Positions 23,457 through 34,406 of a DNA stretch of 64,000 nucleotides are shown here, piece by piece (position 1 is the stretch's first letter; every line of letters starts with the position of its first letter). The stretch spans positions 111,845,088-111,909,087 of the forward strand of contig CM065300.1 of assembly GCA_032871835.1 (NCBI GenBank), written 5' to 3'. This stretch comes from Dipteronia dyeriana. Taxonomy: Eukaryota; Streptophyta; Magnoliopsida; Sapindales; Sapindaceae. Position numbers and translations under genes: made by a program. The notes below the pieces were generated by a model. That model saw only the letters and a list, made by a program, of their open reading frames with translations, did no database searches and was not told where the DNA came from.

Positions 23457-25221
23457 TGATAGGTCTATTTCTATACATATTTTAGGTCCCCATTTCCTAT
23501 TATTTGTGCTCGGACTATTTCTATACATGTTTTAGGTCCCCATTTCCTATTATTTGTGCTTTGTTCTGGGGTGAAATTAAGTATTTTATATGTCTGTTGA
23601 GCATGTGTAGGTCACATTCCATTCAAGAGGTGTTGGATGTTTTTTTGGAGAAAATGAGCAAAAATATGAATTTCAGTTAAAGCAGAACAGTCATATTGCG
23701 GGGCCAATATCTCTCAGTACCGATCGAATTATGTGTCCTACTACCTAAGGATTGAAATCCCCAGAATTCTAGTTTCTGGCGCACTTTACGGATCGTAATT
23801 CTGATATTTCTAGAAGAAGTTATGCGGAATTGAGTAAACAAAGGTTAGTGTTGGAAAGTCAACCGTGGCCTAGACCGTCGTCCAGGCATGAGACCTAGCC
23901 AGCGGTCTAAGGAGCGGTACATGGCGGAAGGATTCCACGGTTTGGACCGCGGTGACCTCCGGAGCGACCCTAGGCCACAGTTAGAAGGATATTTGGCAGA
24001 AAACCACTCCAAATTGGTCCAGAATTGTTCCAAAACTTCCCAAATCAAATTCTAATGATTTTAGAAGGCCAAAACATGTTTGATAAACTTCCAAAACTCA
24101 AATTATGAGTCAAACATCAAAAGAGGAAATTCAATTTAGGAAAGGATTCACATTCCTTGTTTCATTCTACTTTCCCACTCGATGGATTTCCTAAACCTAA
24201 GAAGAATTGAAGGTTCCAAGGAAAAATCACATATAAATACTTTCTATTCTTTGTAATTAAAAATATATATAGACGCCAAGGGAGGTCTCGAGCCACCAAG
24301 GGGGCCATCCCCCACCTCTCCATCACTATACATCACCTCACAACTTCCATTCATCTTTACACATCGAAGATTCGAAGACGAAGAAGAATTCATTATTGAA
24401 GACTTGAAGAACTCATTAAAGGCCAAGATGGGTTTTATCTTTTCTTTCTCTTTTCCTTCTATTTTCATGATGTGTAGCTTATTTCATAAATAGGGAATCA
24501 ATGTGAACCTTTTGTGAATGCTCATGTTTGGATTGATAATATTATTTCATCAATTCAATTCTTGATTTGTTCATTGTTCTTTATTGCTTGAATCTCATTA
24601 GTTTTAATATTTATCCACACCGTAGACCAAGGGTGGATAATTATTTGGCATGATTTTAGGGTTAAGACTATCTGAGTATAGACCAAACCTAACCTTGATT
24701 AATGCTCTTTTGAACGAATGAATTTTATATGTAGCATAGACCAAGCAAAGTATAGAATTTGGTTCTTATTTCTTACGCTTAACGGGTTTCCGATCATTGT
24801 TCACACCATAGACCAAGGGTGAATAGTGGTTTGGAATACTTGACTCATCCCGCGATCATACGGTAATAGTCATATTAAAGATAAGGAATGAACCCTTGAA
24901 TTGATTGAATTTTGTTTACAAATTAATCCATGCATTGAGTGTTCATAATTGGGGATCATTGATGACCTAGTGTTTTCTTTCCATTGATCACAAACCAACA
25001 ATTTTCAATTGCTTTCATTAGTTTAATTTAATTTAGTTTTAGCTTTAAATCAAACTCAAAAATTTCTTGGTTATTTTTAATTTAGCTTTAATTAGAACTA
25101 AGTTTAAATCATTAAATCTCTAATCATCGTGGGAACGATCATTACTTGCCGTTGTACTTATCTTCACTATTCGTGCACTTGCGAGTATTGTTTTTATAAA
25201 ACACGAATTTACAACACATCA
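23457..25221 (+). mobile_element. Solo LTR inserted in copia RNase H
   Basis: This 1765-bp insertion has TG...CA ends (TGATAGGTCT...ACAACACATCA). It splits an RNase H frame that would otherwise read through (CRSVK before, KQSYIVDSTME after). The five bases before it are TCAAG and the five after are TAAAG, which fits a 5-bp target duplication with one mismatch. It has no internal region, so it is a solo LTR. The first 100 bp repeat a block around TTTAGGTCCCCATTTCCTA, and three or four copies of a phrase containing TAGACCAA occur at 24617-24830. GTGGGAACGATC near the end is typical of plant Ty3/gypsy LTRs, but the superfamily is inferred. Confidence 0.75.
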
Positions 25222-25601
25222 TAAAGCAATCATATATTGTTGATTCCACCATGGAAACCTAATATGTAGCCACTTATGAAGCGGCTAAAGAGGTTGTATG
25301 GCTCTGTAAGTTCTTGAGTTGTCTGGAAGTTATTCCAGATTTGGATAAGCTCATCACACTTTATTGTGATAATAATAATGTTGCGGCAAATTCTAAAGAA
25401 CTAAGAAGCCACAAAAGAAGGAAACATATAGAGATAAAGTATCTTCTCATCAAGGAAATAGTATAGAGAGGAGATGTCATCGTGACCAAGATAGCGTCGC
25501 AGGACAATCACGTTGATCCATTTACAAAGACCTTAATGGCTAAACTTTTTAAAGGTAACCTAAAGGGTTTAGGATTACGAGCTATGTCTCACATGCTTTA
25601 G
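25222..25601 (+). pseudogene. Copia RNase H fragment and pol C-terminus, right of the solo LTR
   Basis: RNase H resumes with KQSYIVDSTMET, then a stop, then [38 protein letters not shown] and DPFTKTL. It ends at a stop at 25599-25601. This is the C-terminal part of copia pol and matches the family D copies at 34,400-34,800 and 37,600-38,060 (minus strand). The two halves (to 23456 and from 25222) belong to one element cut by the solo LTR. Confidence 0.85.
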
Positions 25602-25800
25602 TGTAAGTGGGAGATTGTTGGTGTTTTGCCCCTAAAGCATGTTATATGTAAATAATGATAAATTATAGATAAAAGAAGTAGCATTTTCATTCTATTAATA
25701 TATCATGTGCTTTTATATCATATGTGTTAAACATAAAATTGCACTAATAAAAAAGACTAAATTGCTCTTAGATATAAAAAGACTAAAGACCAAATCTTCC
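25602..25800 (+). mobile_element. Polypurine tract and start of a truncated family D-like 3' LTR
   Basis: TAAGTGGGAGAT leads into TGTTGGTGTTTTGCCCCTAA at 25616. This matches the polypurine tract and LTR start of the 32394-49432 element, read on its minus strand (TGTTGGGGTTTATGCCC). Similarity fades after about 200 bp, so only the start of the LTR survives. The right edge is approximate. Confidence 0.6.
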
Positions 25801-26081
25801 CTTTTCTTTTTTGAATTTTATTTTTGGTTATACGATTTGTTCGATATTGCTTCTAAGTATTCGAATTCTGAAGTGCATTAATTTCTTCTGTTCGATATTT
25901 GGTGCTTCTAAAGGGGGAACCTCAGAGACTTTATGCCATCCCATGGGCTACGGTAAGGAGATCCCTTCTCTCCTTGTCTTTTTCTTATATGTGTCGGAGT
26001 TTGATAAAGAGTACTTAGAAGATGGGTGATATTACTGGTATCAGGTGTGGTGTCCACTAATTTCTCATTTGTACTTTGCAG

Positions 26082-26177
26082 GCAATCAAACTTATCCCGG
26101 AGACCTACGCTAAAGCTTCTGGACAAGTAATAAATTTTAATAAATATACAGTTTGCTTTAGTAAATGTACCTTAAAT
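26082..26177 (+). pseudogene. LINE reverse transcriptase scrap
   Basis: A 32-codon stretch ends in YAKASGQVINFNKYTVCFSK, matching the block in plant L1-type RTs with the pattern Y-x-x-x-S-G-Q-x-I-N-x-x-K-x-x-x-x-F-S. A non-LTR retrotransposon RT would act at the target site in the nucleus. No other RT motifs were found on either side, so this is a small relic. A CAG directly before it looks like a splice acceptor but is probably chance. Confidence 0.5.
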
Positions 26178-27089
26178 AGGAGTGACAAAATTATCTATAG
26201 ATACGAATATTCATAAGAATCTGCTTCATTTTAAATGGGGTTGGATGTCATGTTAATAAATCCATTTTATTTTCGTGGGTGCAGATGGATATCATCTATG
26301 GATATTCATCCCCATCCGGATCCATTATAAATTTTAATATTTTTCTTTTTTAAAATTATTATGTAATTATGAATTCTAACTATATAAGTTATTATTAATT
26401 TTTTTTATTTGAACTTTATTTGATTTATTTGTTTCTCCTTTTAAATTGGATAAAATGTACCATTACACATGTTATTTACATTTTTCTCTTGTAAAATATA
26501 AAAATTCATATATATTTTTTCATCTGATACGGATAGACGAAGTAGAGATGGATATCTCTACCTCAATTCGGGATTATCCGAATCCACCGTACTCACTTAG
26601 AAATAAGGATAGATGCAAGGATTAAGATACATAACTTAAACGGAAATAGGGATGGATCCCCGATTCGCTCCATTGACATCCATAATCTTAATTGATGTTA
26701 GTACTGCAATTATCCGATCTCTAGGGTTTCGGCATGTTGGAAGTCATGTGCGGTACTTGAATGTCATGTTAGTAAATGTTTCATATACTGCAGTTAACTA
26801 TTTATCGCTATCTAAATCTCAAGTTACTTATCGTCTAGTATGTTTTTATGATTCCCTAGTGTGAATTTCTTGCATGTAATTCAAGAATTTAGATATTGCT
26901 AGCATATACATCCTATTACAAGTAAACCCAAGAAAGGCTTTTTGTCACATATTACTTGAAGAACAGTGTTGTTCTTCACAGATTTTGAAACAAACACGTG
27001 AGATGATGAGAGAGTCCTATTACACAAACTTAAAAATGAATAGCAAATAGATACTATATAATAACACTGTCTGCTTTTGGCGATGAAGA
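26178..27089. other. Intergenic region downstream of the gene; possible MITE relic and 3' UTR
   Basis: The stretch at 26190-26680 contains several near-repeats of GGATATCCAT/ATGGATATTC type (for example at 26285-26330 and 26545-26580), which suggests a short decayed DNA transposon, but I could not fix its ends. About 26900-27089 probably includes the 3' UTR of the minus-strand gene. No other coding sequence is visible. Confidence 0.35.
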
Positions 27090-29346
27090 TCATCCATGAT
27101 GCCTTGGATTCCAGAATGGATTCTGGTCTTCAAAAAAGGCTGATTCAGATTTCTGTTTACTTCCATTGTAATCTTGGAAGGGATTATTTTCAAAGTCCTT
27201 GGTGCTGCTGCTGCTGCTGTCACTAGAGTGATAAGCACCGGCTCGATTGTCATTCCAAGGAGTAAAATTCTGCTGCTGCTTGATAGGAAAAGAATGATCA
27301 TTGTTGTGAACAAAGAGGTTTGGGGGACAGTTTTCATCATCTTCTTCAAATGTTGTCCATTGTGTCGAGTTGCCATGCTTCTGTCTAGCAGTATTTCTCA
27401 TATTCTCCATTTCTCCAACATGAACCTTGAACTCTTTCTTCACCACATCCAATACAACATCACCATGACGATCACACCATGTCCTTGAACATTTGAAACG
27501 AACCAACCGGAAGATATCAGGAATCCAGCAAAACTTGACAAAGACAATAATATTTGATTGATACAGCAAGAAAATTATTCCCTCAATATGATGAGACTTG
27601 CTTTATTTAACTGTGCCTTTTAGTTTTGCAGAGTTATTAGTGATTATAATGAACATTTTCTATGTTATGATGTCTCCCTATAGAGAAAATGAACAATGTA
27701 CTCAAAATAAAAGTAGACGAGTCATTTAGGACTCACTTGGGAAAGAACTTTTTGAGGCCAGCCTTGTCCACAGGAAGCTTGGTGGAAATTGCTTCAATTT
27801 GATCATTCCTTATGGAACCAACACCATAGATAAGATTACACAAAAATGTTTAAATATAAACATATAAGAAGCTTGAGAATTCTTACGAAAATTTCATGTT
27901 GGGGTTCGTGGTGCTTAGTTCTGATTGAATTCTTGACAATTCCTTCTTTATCTTGTCCCCAAGAACCTGCAGTTGACAGATTATACACAACATGAGTTCA
28001 CAAGTTTCAAAACATTTAAAATTTTGAAAGTGAAAAACTCAACAAGACTAAAAGCAAATTAATGATTTGGGACCTTATCAATGAAAAAATCTGATGAGGA
28101 GCCACTTGAGTGCAACTTTTTCTTAATTTCTCTTGTATTCGGTCCTTCTCCAACAGGGCTTGAAACAAGCTTAGAAGATACCAAATAAGCTTCACTATCT
28201 GATCTTTCATTGACAGGCAGAGGGGCAGTCTCAACATCTGAATCATTTTTCTTCCATTTCTTGAACCCCTCAAAACCCCATTGTTTATTTGCTGATTTTG
28301 ATCCTCTATCCTCCAAATCAAGACCATATTCACCACCACCATGTCCCTCTCTTTGGTCTCCATGAAACAAAGTTCTAAAAGGTTTTCTCTTAGATTTTTC
28401 AATACCGCTACCACCAATTCCCTTGATAGAGGACTCATTTGGTAAGCTTTCTTGCATGAGAATTGTTCTCGTCTCACTATCTTTCTCCTTATAACGAGCA
28501 ACCCAAAAGGGGTTTTCTTTTGAACACACCATACCATTCTTGTTATAGGTAGAGAATTTCGATTCATTGTCAAAAAGGCTCTTCTCTTCTCTGTGCTTCT
28601 TATGAGATGATGCGAAACCAAAAACTGAGGCTGCTCCTTTTATTTGCTTCATTGCAGAGTTGTGGTGCTTCAATTTGCTTCCAGAATGCAAATTCTTTTC
28701 GGTAAGTTGAGATTGCTCATCCTTCAAGTCAATAACTGACCACTCTTCTTGTGAGACCTCTCTAGACTCTTTTGGATTTGCAACAACCACATCTCTAGCC
28801 TCAATCTCAGCTCCTTGTACAGCCAATCGCTGCAACAAAGGCCTCTTTGAAGAATGGTACTCCTCTTCCGATAAGCATTTAGCATAAAGCAGCTCCTACA
28901 AGAATGAGAAAAACAAATTGGTAGTCTGAAAAATCTGAAAAAAAAAAATTCACCTAGACTATTTATCTTCTAATCTAAAACCAAATTTATCAGATACCCA
29001 CAAAAATTGAAAAGATTTTTACTTGCAAGAAGACCAGTTTATCTCTCAATATAACGGGTTGCTCTTGTTCATGCGGCGAAGCGATAAGGGTCTCAAGCAA
29101 ATTAGATCTACAAGCAGAAACCTCAGTTTCGTCCAATATCCCTTCTTTGTGCAAACCCATCAAGTTGAGTATTTGGAGGTAAGAGTCCTGCTGCCACTTG
29201 AGATTGTCGGACTGTAGCTTGGCCAGCCTGTGATCGGAAGCCGGTAACCCCCTCTTCTTGAAAGAGAAGGGAAGAATGGTCTTGCAAAGAGAAGTGATTG
29301 ACTCGTGAAGACTGGAGTAGTATGTGGGTGTGTATGCTGACACCAT
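27090..29346 (-). CDS. Conserved plant protein of unknown function, 563 aa, five coding exons, NPF motifs
   Basis: The minus-strand coding exons are 29346-29023, 28895-28074, 27966-27887, 27808-27737 and 27483-27090. They total 1692 nt, an exact multiple of three ending in TGA. All introns begin GT and end AG; the second has a weak donor (AAG followed by GTCCCA). The start is the first ATG, giving MVSAYTPTYYSSLHESITSL. The N-terminal about 120 residues look like a conserved helical domain (KLQSDNLKWQQDSYLQILNL). Exon 2 is long, polar and probably disordered. Exons 3-5 form a second conserved block (VLGDKIKKELSRIQSEL, then WCDRHGDVVLDVVKKEF). Three NPF tripeptides occur, one in exon 2 (ENPFWVAR) and two in the last 40 residues (NNPFQDYN, QNPFWNPRHHG). 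NPF is the known ligand of EH domains in endocytic adaptors, so a trafficking link is possible but only inferred. I see no signal peptide or membrane segment. It resembles a conserved plant protein but I cannot name it. It is the only intact gene in the window. Confidence 0.9.
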
Positions 29347-29548
29347 TTTGTTTGGTTTTTTCCTTCTGGGTAGTCGATTTTCGGGGCTTCGGAGAGATGG
29401 GGAAGAAGGTCGACGAAGATTGTTGTAGTTGAGAGTTGCCAGAGTTGTGGATGTTTATGATTATCTAGTTGTTTGTGAAAATAGCCTAAATTAAGAAGAT
29501 GGGAGATATTGGTTTTTGTGTGTTTTTATTGCAGAGATCGTTTTCAAA

Positions 29549-29578
29549 TTTAACGGTCACTTGAAACTAGCCGTTGTG
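29549..29578. promoter_or_regulatory. Pair of inverted MSA-like (AACGG) elements upstream of the gene
   Basis: TTTAACGGTCA at 29549-29559 (plus strand) and CACAACGGCTA at 29578-29568 (minus strand) each match 10 of 11 positions of the mitosis-specific activator consensus YCYAACGGYYA bound by three-repeat MYB factors. They face each other 203-232 bases upstream of the gene's ATG. Such pairs are known from G2/M-phase plant promoters. Regulation of this gene by them is inferred. Confidence 0.45.
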
Positions 29579-29932
29579 TAAGAAAAAAAGAGGGCCATGG
29601 ATGCACAAATACGCTGTCGTTTTCTTTGGGACAGCCTGTCCGCCTATGTTCAACAAGGGACTGACTACTATACAGGCCCTTTATCATGCAGGGTTGAATA
29701 GTAACGGATTTGGTCCATTAGATTAGATCCAACAGCATGCATCAATTGACATTTTAAATTTTTTATTAGAAAAATGAAAAATTGTAAAATCCCATTCAAT
29801 CAGGCATCCGGTAAGTGAAATTATTATTTTTTATTCAATTCTCTTTTGTTTTTTTGTGAGATAATTTTTTTGTTTTTTTATTGAAAACTATTAGCGCACT
29901 AAATTAATTAGAGTTACTGTTTAAAAAAAAAA

Positions 29933-30267
29933 TGCAACTGCCGTTGAGACTTGACGCGATTAATTAGACTCTACAAATACGGTGCAGAATACTAGTCTCA
30001 CTATCGGAAAGAGGTTACATATGGACTACAACTTTTACAATCGGAGAGAGAGTTGCTCCTACAAGTACGACGCAGAATACTAGTCTCACCATCGGAAAGA
30101 AGTTACATATGGACTACAACTCTCACAATCGAAGAGAGGGTTGCTTCCACAAATCGAAAAAAAAACTCTTCACACATGCTTATAAAATACACATGGTGAG
30201 ACTCGAACCCCTGACTACTAGGTGTGGAAGGGAGGTGTACAATCATCTCTACTAAAAGTTGATATAC
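29933..30267 (-). mobile_element. SINE-like element with a long flanking direct repeat
   Basis: On the minus strand the element has GGGGTTCGAGTCTC near 30190-30205, which fits a tRNA-type B box (GGTTCGANNC). About 40 bases earlier is AGTAGAGATG, a weak A-box candidate. It is flanked by direct repeats of about 30 bp starting AAATTAATTAGAGTT at 29901 and 30268, both running into an A-run. This fits target-primed insertion of a tRNA-derived SINE. The body includes an 88-bp tandem duplication. The SINE class is inferred. Confidence 0.45.
29971..30146. repeat. 88-bp tandem duplication
   Basis: Two direct copies begin CTACAAATAC at 29971 and CTACAAGTAC at 30059. They share GCAGAATACTAGTCTCAC and GTTACATATGGACTACAAC with a few substitutions. 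The duplication lies inside the SINE-like element. Confidence 0.85.
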
Positions 30268-30923
30268 AAATTAATTAGAGTTTTGTTTTAAAAAAAATAT
30301 TAGTTTTATTTTTTAAACTATTACAATAATTCGGTATTTAGGAAGGAGGATATACTCTATTCCATAATAACCTCATCTCTTTTTTTTAATACTAGTTAAA
30401 ATTGTTATATGTATATATATAAGAACATCTTGTCTTTTTTTTAATATTAGTTAAAATTGTTAAATGTTAAATAATAGAGATGTGAAATTAAATTCCAGTT
30501 AATTATATTTCTTTCAAAGTAGTACATGAATAATTGTCCACTTCAATAAAAACAATAGTTGTATCAAATGTTTAATTCGTTTAAAGAAAAATAATTTAGC
30601 TGTATTCAAAATAATGAATATCAAATTTTATTTCATATTTTTTAATGAATTATTGAACAAATATTAATATAATTATTGTTTCAAACAATGACGACGAAAA
30701 ATAAACTCCAATTTGATGAATATACTATATACTATTGAAAACACTTTGAAATTAATAACAAAATAATGTATATTTAGGGGCATAATCAGGAATAAACATT
30801 AGCGGTATATAAAGAATAATTGCAGTATGCAAATATTACAAGACAAAGTTTGAAAAGAAGGGTTTTTTTTCCAAGCATTGTCTTTTGTGTAATCTAACAT
30901 AGTAATTTTTTTTTTTCCGATTA

Positions 30924-31011
30924 GGAGAGATGGCTGAATGGATTAAAGCGTCAGAATGCTAATCCGTTGTACGAGATACTCGTACCGAGTGTTCGAATAC
31001 CTCTCTTTCCG
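30924..31011 (+). pseudogene. trnS-GCU: Plastid-derived tRNA-Ser(GCU) pseudogene
   Basis: These 88 bases follow the plastid trnS-GCU gene nearly end to end, from GGAGAGATGGCTGA to CTCTCTTTCCG, with the GCT anticodon in a TGCTAATCC context. Differences fall in stems. The T-arm reads GAGTG against ACCTC, breaking two pairs, and the anticodon stem has CAGAA where CGGAT is expected. It cannot fold well and lies in nuclear-type sequence, so it is best read as a nuclear insertion of plastid DNA and not a working tRNA gene. The flanks show nothing else recognisably plastid. Confidence 0.8.
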
Positions 31012-32388
31012 TTTCCTTAGCTGATTTAGTATCTTTCAAATTTGAATTTAGCAAACCCTTTTGCTTTTTCTATTTATTTTAATTTGACTAGTTAAAAATG
31101 TAAAATCAAATCAAATCCTAAAAGCATTTCTAACAGTAAATAAAAGTTTCTTATTTTTTAATCTTTATCGTCAGGATTACGCCCTGGATCATTATATAGG
31201 AATCTGAAAATGAAGAGAGAAACAAAGAATATACCTACGGTGTAAATACAGAGTCTGAGGGTCAACATTACACGGTCTCCAAAATTATTTGTTCTGCGAA
31301 AAAAAAGAATAGATTATCCATTACCTTAACACTTGATTAATATTTTGAACAAGATGGATATTAATTATTTACAATATCACAGCATGGGATTGTATTTGAT
31401 TATATTGAATTGGATTTGTATTGTATTGGATTAAATTATTCATATACAATCATCTGTTTAGTGAAATTTGGTATTAAACTATATTAAGATATACAATTGG
31501 TGGATATTATAGCTGTTTATGTGTACTATTTGACAATTTCAAAAATATTTGTCAATTTTCTAAAGTGTTTTATTTAACGTTTTTTTATAGAATTATAAAA
31601 TCTAATAGAATAACATTTTAATTTTATCTTTATTTAATTTAATATTAAGTCTAATATTAAAATAACTAGTATATTATTTGTATTATATTTAACATTACTA
31701 TAATTAATATAATTATATTAAGTTGTAATTATTATTATTATTATTATTGAACATATTATTCTCATTGTTAACGGAAAATTTATTCAAGATGAGGAATTTC
31801 AGTTAACATCCTCAAGACCACTACCACTGAGGTGGTGGCCGGAGGTTGGTACCTTAGGTACCTAAACTGTTCTAACAGAGGTGGATGTTTGAATGTGAAT
31901 ACAATAAGAATGGGAATATAACTCTTTATTATAGATCACGTATGTTGTACAAAAATCTCTCAAATACTCTCAATCTCGTTGGGGTACAGTAGGATGGCAA
32001 CCTCGTGTCTGTCGAGAAGTGGAAAATAATGATAGATGTGTTCTGATCCCAGAATTTAGGCTGTAGTAGAATCTTTCCTCTTGTATGCTTTTTTTTTTGT
32101 CACCCTTTTTCATCGTTTACATTGAACGTATACATGGTCCAAGAAGGTTAAACTTGTGAATCTCTGACCATGATTCTTTGAATCCGTTTCCTCCTTATCG
32201 GGCGGGATCTTTTATTTGAAAGTTATTAACTTCGAATTAATAACGGATTCGAGAATATCTTTGGTAGAGATAAGTTTGTTTCCTCTTTAGACTCAATCAC
32301 TTGCCCTACAAGTACGCAGTGTTTTAATGTTCGTTGGAGTGTAGATATAATTTCGTATGCATTCATGGCGTGATTTTTCATGAAGGTC
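31012..32388. other. A+T-rich intergenic sequence left of the family D complex
   Basis: 31012-31790 is very A+T-rich with short ATT microsatellites (31728-31747). From about 31790 the sequence is more balanced and contains a palindromic CCACTACCACTGAGGTGGTGG at 31829-31849. This part would continue at 49438 if the 17-kb insertion were absent. No gene was found; the frame at 32226-32411 crosses the insertion edge and is spurious. Confidence 0.45.
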
Positions 32389-32393
32389 GTCGA
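32389..32393. repeat. Target-site duplication, left copy (GTCGA)
   Basis: GTCGA lies directly before the TGTTGG start of the leftmost family D LTR. The identical five bases follow the rightmost LTR at 49433-49437. Five bases is the usual target duplication of Ty1/copia integration. Confidence 0.85.
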
Positions 32394-33015
32394 TGTTGGA
32401 ACACCGTTCACTGATTACACAGCAGAACTAGGTTTTAAATTTTTTATACATATCATAATCTGTATCTGAGACCAGTGAACTTGAGATCGTAATTATTTTT
32501 CGGAATTAATACATACAATATGTAAACACATGAAATTGTAATCAATATAATCAAAAGAAGAAAATCTTACCAATGTTTGGAGGCTACTTCACTTTATGAT
32601 ATGCTCCTTTCTAAACCAATCTTACCAACGTTTGGAGGCTCCTTCACTTTACGATGTGCTCCTGTCTGAATCACTCGATCTTTCTCGCTATCTTCCGGGA
32701 CTAGTAACTGCGTGTGGGCGCATCACAATCTCAGGAACTTGAATGGAGGATATAGGGAAAAGACTTGAAGAAACTCTTTCTTCTTCCATATCAATACATA
32801 AAATCATGCACACACTTGCTTGACCAACATCAAGCATACCCGGTTTGTACAAAATCATGCACAAAAAACTTTTTTAAAAAAAATTTGTTTTCCAACCAAA
32901 AACTCTTGTCTTTTTGTCTTTTTGTACGTTTGACTTTTCTTTGTTGATTAACACAGCACAATTTGCATTGGATGTAAATTGAATAATTGATCAAACGTGA
33001 GATCAGTTTTTTTAA

Positions 33016-33051
<36 letters not shown>

Positions 33052-34391
33052 CTAATCACTTTAAATCTTTTAAGATATCTCATATCTGTAACGATATTAA
33101 TTAATTTGTTTTGAATTCAAACTCTTTAAATTCAAAAATAAATATCTAATTTAATAAAAATAAAATAATCAAATTATTTTATCTTTAAAAATTAAATATC
33201 AATCAACACCCTCCAACTAATGATTAATTACACAATTAAATAATATAATTATTTAATTAACATAATCATTATCATTCATTAATTAAATAATCTCATTATT
33301 CAATTAATTTTCGAATAAATACGTGTCACTTTCGTAACACGATTAATTGGACAATCCAATTATCATGACCTTTGTTACCTAAATCGATCGGGCTAGCAAG
33401 GGGACCTAATGAACCCACAGTATTTTGAGCTCCAATAACCCCCAGAATCATTAACTAAACTCTTTAATTAATATTCCTTGATTATTAACTCCGGTGTTAT
33501 TCCACTAAAAACCCAAAGCTGCACTCTCTCAACTGTAGACGCTTTTACACAGACCCATACAACTCGATGTCCATCGATATAGCTATTACATATGGTGTGA
33601 TTCTCCACAGTAGTTCGTAATTAGATTTGGGTCATAATATCTGTTGTACCCCTATAATTACGTATATCCTTTAAGTACCGTTGATTCTATATTGAACAAT
33701 AAATCATATTTTCTCACAGAACTAGGATAGCGCTCATATTGTCCAAGCCCCGAATCAACCCTTAAAGGAACTACTGTCTACTTCTCACAAGAATGAGTGG
33801 ATTCCACTATTGTGTACAAACCTTAGTAGCCACAAGCCAAACCGTAATCCCAACATACTGAGTATATTGATCAGGAAATGCATATGACCTCACCCATGGT
33901 ATATCGAAGACCACGATCTAACCTGAAGGAGTCGATAAGACACTCAGGATTAAGATCACCCACATATAGCCATCATTAGTTGATATATATGAATCTCATC
34001 GGTAAACGGATATTGGTAAGAGATTCATATAGATCGTGACCCAGTCCTATATGATCACATCATACAAGGTGCCTCCATTCCCATATCTCATATGAATGAT
34101 ACATGATAGAATCATCGTACATTACGGAATGGACCGCAGATATAGATTAACCATAAATAAATTCATCTTTATTTACTATCTATAGACTCTTTAGATTGCA
34201 TGTCTCTTACTGTATCCATCCGTATATGACACTCATATACACAGTTCGAGATTACATCCGGCAATCCAGGATGTTAATATGTGCACAAGTTTATAAAATA
34301 AATAACATAACAAGAATGAATTGAACCTTTCTTTTTTATTTACTTCATAAATCCATTTATAAATTACATGCTTAGGGCATAAACCCCAACA
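32394..34391 (-). mobile_element. Family D LTR-1 (3' LTR)
   Basis: The 1998-bp LTR has ends TGTTGGAACACCG and AAACCCCAACA in plus-strand reading. It contains a 55-bp tandem duplication starting AATCTTACCAA at 32563 and 32618, and an (AT)n tract at 33020-33051. It lacks a block of roughly 90 bp next to the AT tract that LTR-3 and LTR-4 have. It is followed directly by the polypurine tract of the internal region, so it is the 3' LTR. Confidence 0.9.
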
Positions 34392-34406
34392 ATCTCCCAC
34401 TTGCAC
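34392..34406 (-). promoter_or_regulatory. Polypurine tract of the family D element
   Basis: The minus strand reads GTGCAAGTGGGAGAT immediately before the TGTTGGGG start of LTR-1. This is the priming site for plus-strand DNA synthesis. Internal copy 2 lacks this tract, because it is cut about 15 bases short at the duplication junction near 37576. Confidence 0.75.

Noticed and set aside
26060..26110. Splice acceptor and exon of a host gene at TTTGCAG followed by GCAATC
   Set aside because: The downstream peptide matches LINE reverse transcriptase, and no companion exons were found.
27174..27488. 104-codon plus-strand frame
   Set aside because: It is antisense to the last exon of the real gene; its Ala run mirrors a Ser run in the true frame.
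28016..28621. 201-codon minus-strand frame
   Set aside because: It is an alternative frame of the long exon 2; the 28074-28895 frame joins the other exons exactly and carries the conserved sequence.
30924..31011. Functional nuclear tRNA-Ser gene
   Set aside because: Two stems are disrupted and the sequence is of plastid type, so it is a relic.
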